Source: Deltaproteobacteria bacterium (GTDB lineage: Bacteria; UBA10199; DSSB01). Taken from it: a stretch of 5,247 bases of DNA. Every line of letters starts with the position of its first letter. Position 1 is the first letter of the stretch. Of this stretch, positions 4,828 through 5,247 are shown one piece after another. Position numbers and translations under genes: made by a program. The notes below the pieces were generated by a model. It worked only from the letters and a program-made list of their open reading frames with translations. It was not told the origin of the DNA and ran no database searches. The stretch is taken from the NCBI GenBank assembly GCA_021772695.1, contig JAJFLL010000260.1, positions 1 to 5,247 of the forward strand, read 5' to 3'.

Positions 4828-5247
4828 ATGATGGAAACACCCCTAAAAGCCAGGGAATCCCTGAGCAAAGCCGAATTCCCGCTTATTCAGGAAGTGCGCG
4901 AGGACAACCTTAAGCAATTTAATGCATTAGGCATTCCCACGCCGAAAAACGAGGCCTGGAAATACACCTCTACCAATAGCTTTATCGACATTCCCTTTGG
5001 CCTAGGCACCTTTTCTTCCGCAGAGTCTTCAAGTCTAGACGCCCTACCTTGCACCAGCTTTGGCAATAAGGCGGGTATTCAAATCAGTTTTATCAATGGT
5101 CATTTTGCACCGCGACTCTCATCCATCGACCGGCTTCCCGCTGGAGTCGAAGTCATGAGCCTGGGCGAGGCCATAAAAAACGATTCCAAACGGGTCGACG
5201 GCTATTTAGACAAAATCAGTCCCAAAGATCGTGAGCCCTTTGCAGCT
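4828..5247 (+). CDS. sufD: Fe-S cluster assembly protein SufD, N-terminal part (cut by window end)
   Basis: An open frame from ATG at 4828 runs without a stop to the window edge, giving 140 residues beginning MMETPLKARES. SufD is the SufB paralogue that pairs with it in the SufBC2D complex and is needed for iron acquisition. The N-terminal SufD pattern is clear: LGIPTPKNEAWKYTS (34-48), followed by SFINGHFAPRLS (87-98) and LPAGVEVMSLGEA (103-115). Full SufD proteins are about 420-440 residues, so only about a third is visible and the C-terminal functional region cannot be assessed. The ATGATG at 4828-4833 offers two adjacent starts. AGGA (4813-4816), inside the end of sufC, lies 11 bases before the first and 14 before the second, which suggests coupled translation with sufC. 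Confidence 0.93.
   Translation, partial: MMETPLKARESLSKAEFPLIQEVREDNLKQFNALGIPTPKNEAWKYTSTNSFIDIPFGLGTFSSAESSSLDALPCTSFGNKAGIQISFINGHFAPRLSSIDRLPAGVEVMSLGEAIKNDSKRVDGYLDKISPKDREPFAA

Noticed and set aside
1..5247. A hidden novel defence, mobile or RNA-based system
   Set aside because: No repeats in array form, no transposase, integrase, reverse transcriptase or toxin-antitoxin pair, and the coding space is filled by known housekeeping families.

Overview
The window comes from a bacterial chromosome and holds one recognisable operon plus two genes read the other way. The protein types (a proteobacterial-style Rrf2 SUF regulator, a YbdG-type mechanosensitive channel, a bacterioferritin-like protein) point to a Gram-negative bacterium, perhaps of proteobacterial or Bdellovibrionota-like ancestry. 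There is no rRNA or other marker that fixes the lineage. Base composition is moderate in the genes and strongly AT-rich in the divergent intergenic region.

Layout: (1) positions 1-33 hold a strong intrinsic terminator, pointing rightward for a gene that lies before the window and possibly also serving the leftward gene next to it. (2) Positions 54-470, minus strand, encode a short ferritin-like diiron protein with all ferroxidase ligands of bacterioferritin but without the haem-ligand methionine. (3) Positions 585-1871, minus strand, encode a YbdG-family MscS-type channel starting at GTG. (4) Positions 1872-2137 are a 266-base divergent intergenic region with a TTGACA promoter element, a sequence close to the core of the E. 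coli IscR type 1 site, and a 10+10 bp AT-rich palindrome. (5) From 2138 to the right edge runs a rightward operon: an Rrf2/IscR-like SUF regulator, sufB, sufC and the first 140 codons of sufD, with gaps of 11, 19 and 8 bases. The window cuts sufD; by analogy sufS and other SUF genes may follow outside.

How it works together: SufB, SufC and SufD form the SufBC2D scaffold that builds Fe-S clusters. SufC supplies ATP hydrolysis, SufB carries the cluster-building residues, and SufD is the structural paralogue needed for iron entry. The first gene encodes a DNA-binding protein with three cysteines placed to hold an Fe-S cluster, so the operon is probably controlled by cluster status through a site in its own promoter. 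The nearby ferritin-like gene adds an iron-storage or detoxification function, though nothing in the sequence shows co-regulation.

I found no phage, transposon, CRISPR array, tRNA or rRNA, and no convincing new system. The observations most worth a second look are the promoter architecture of the suf operon, the Ala in the regulator at the position of IscR Glu43, and the shortened, haem-less bacterioferritin relative.
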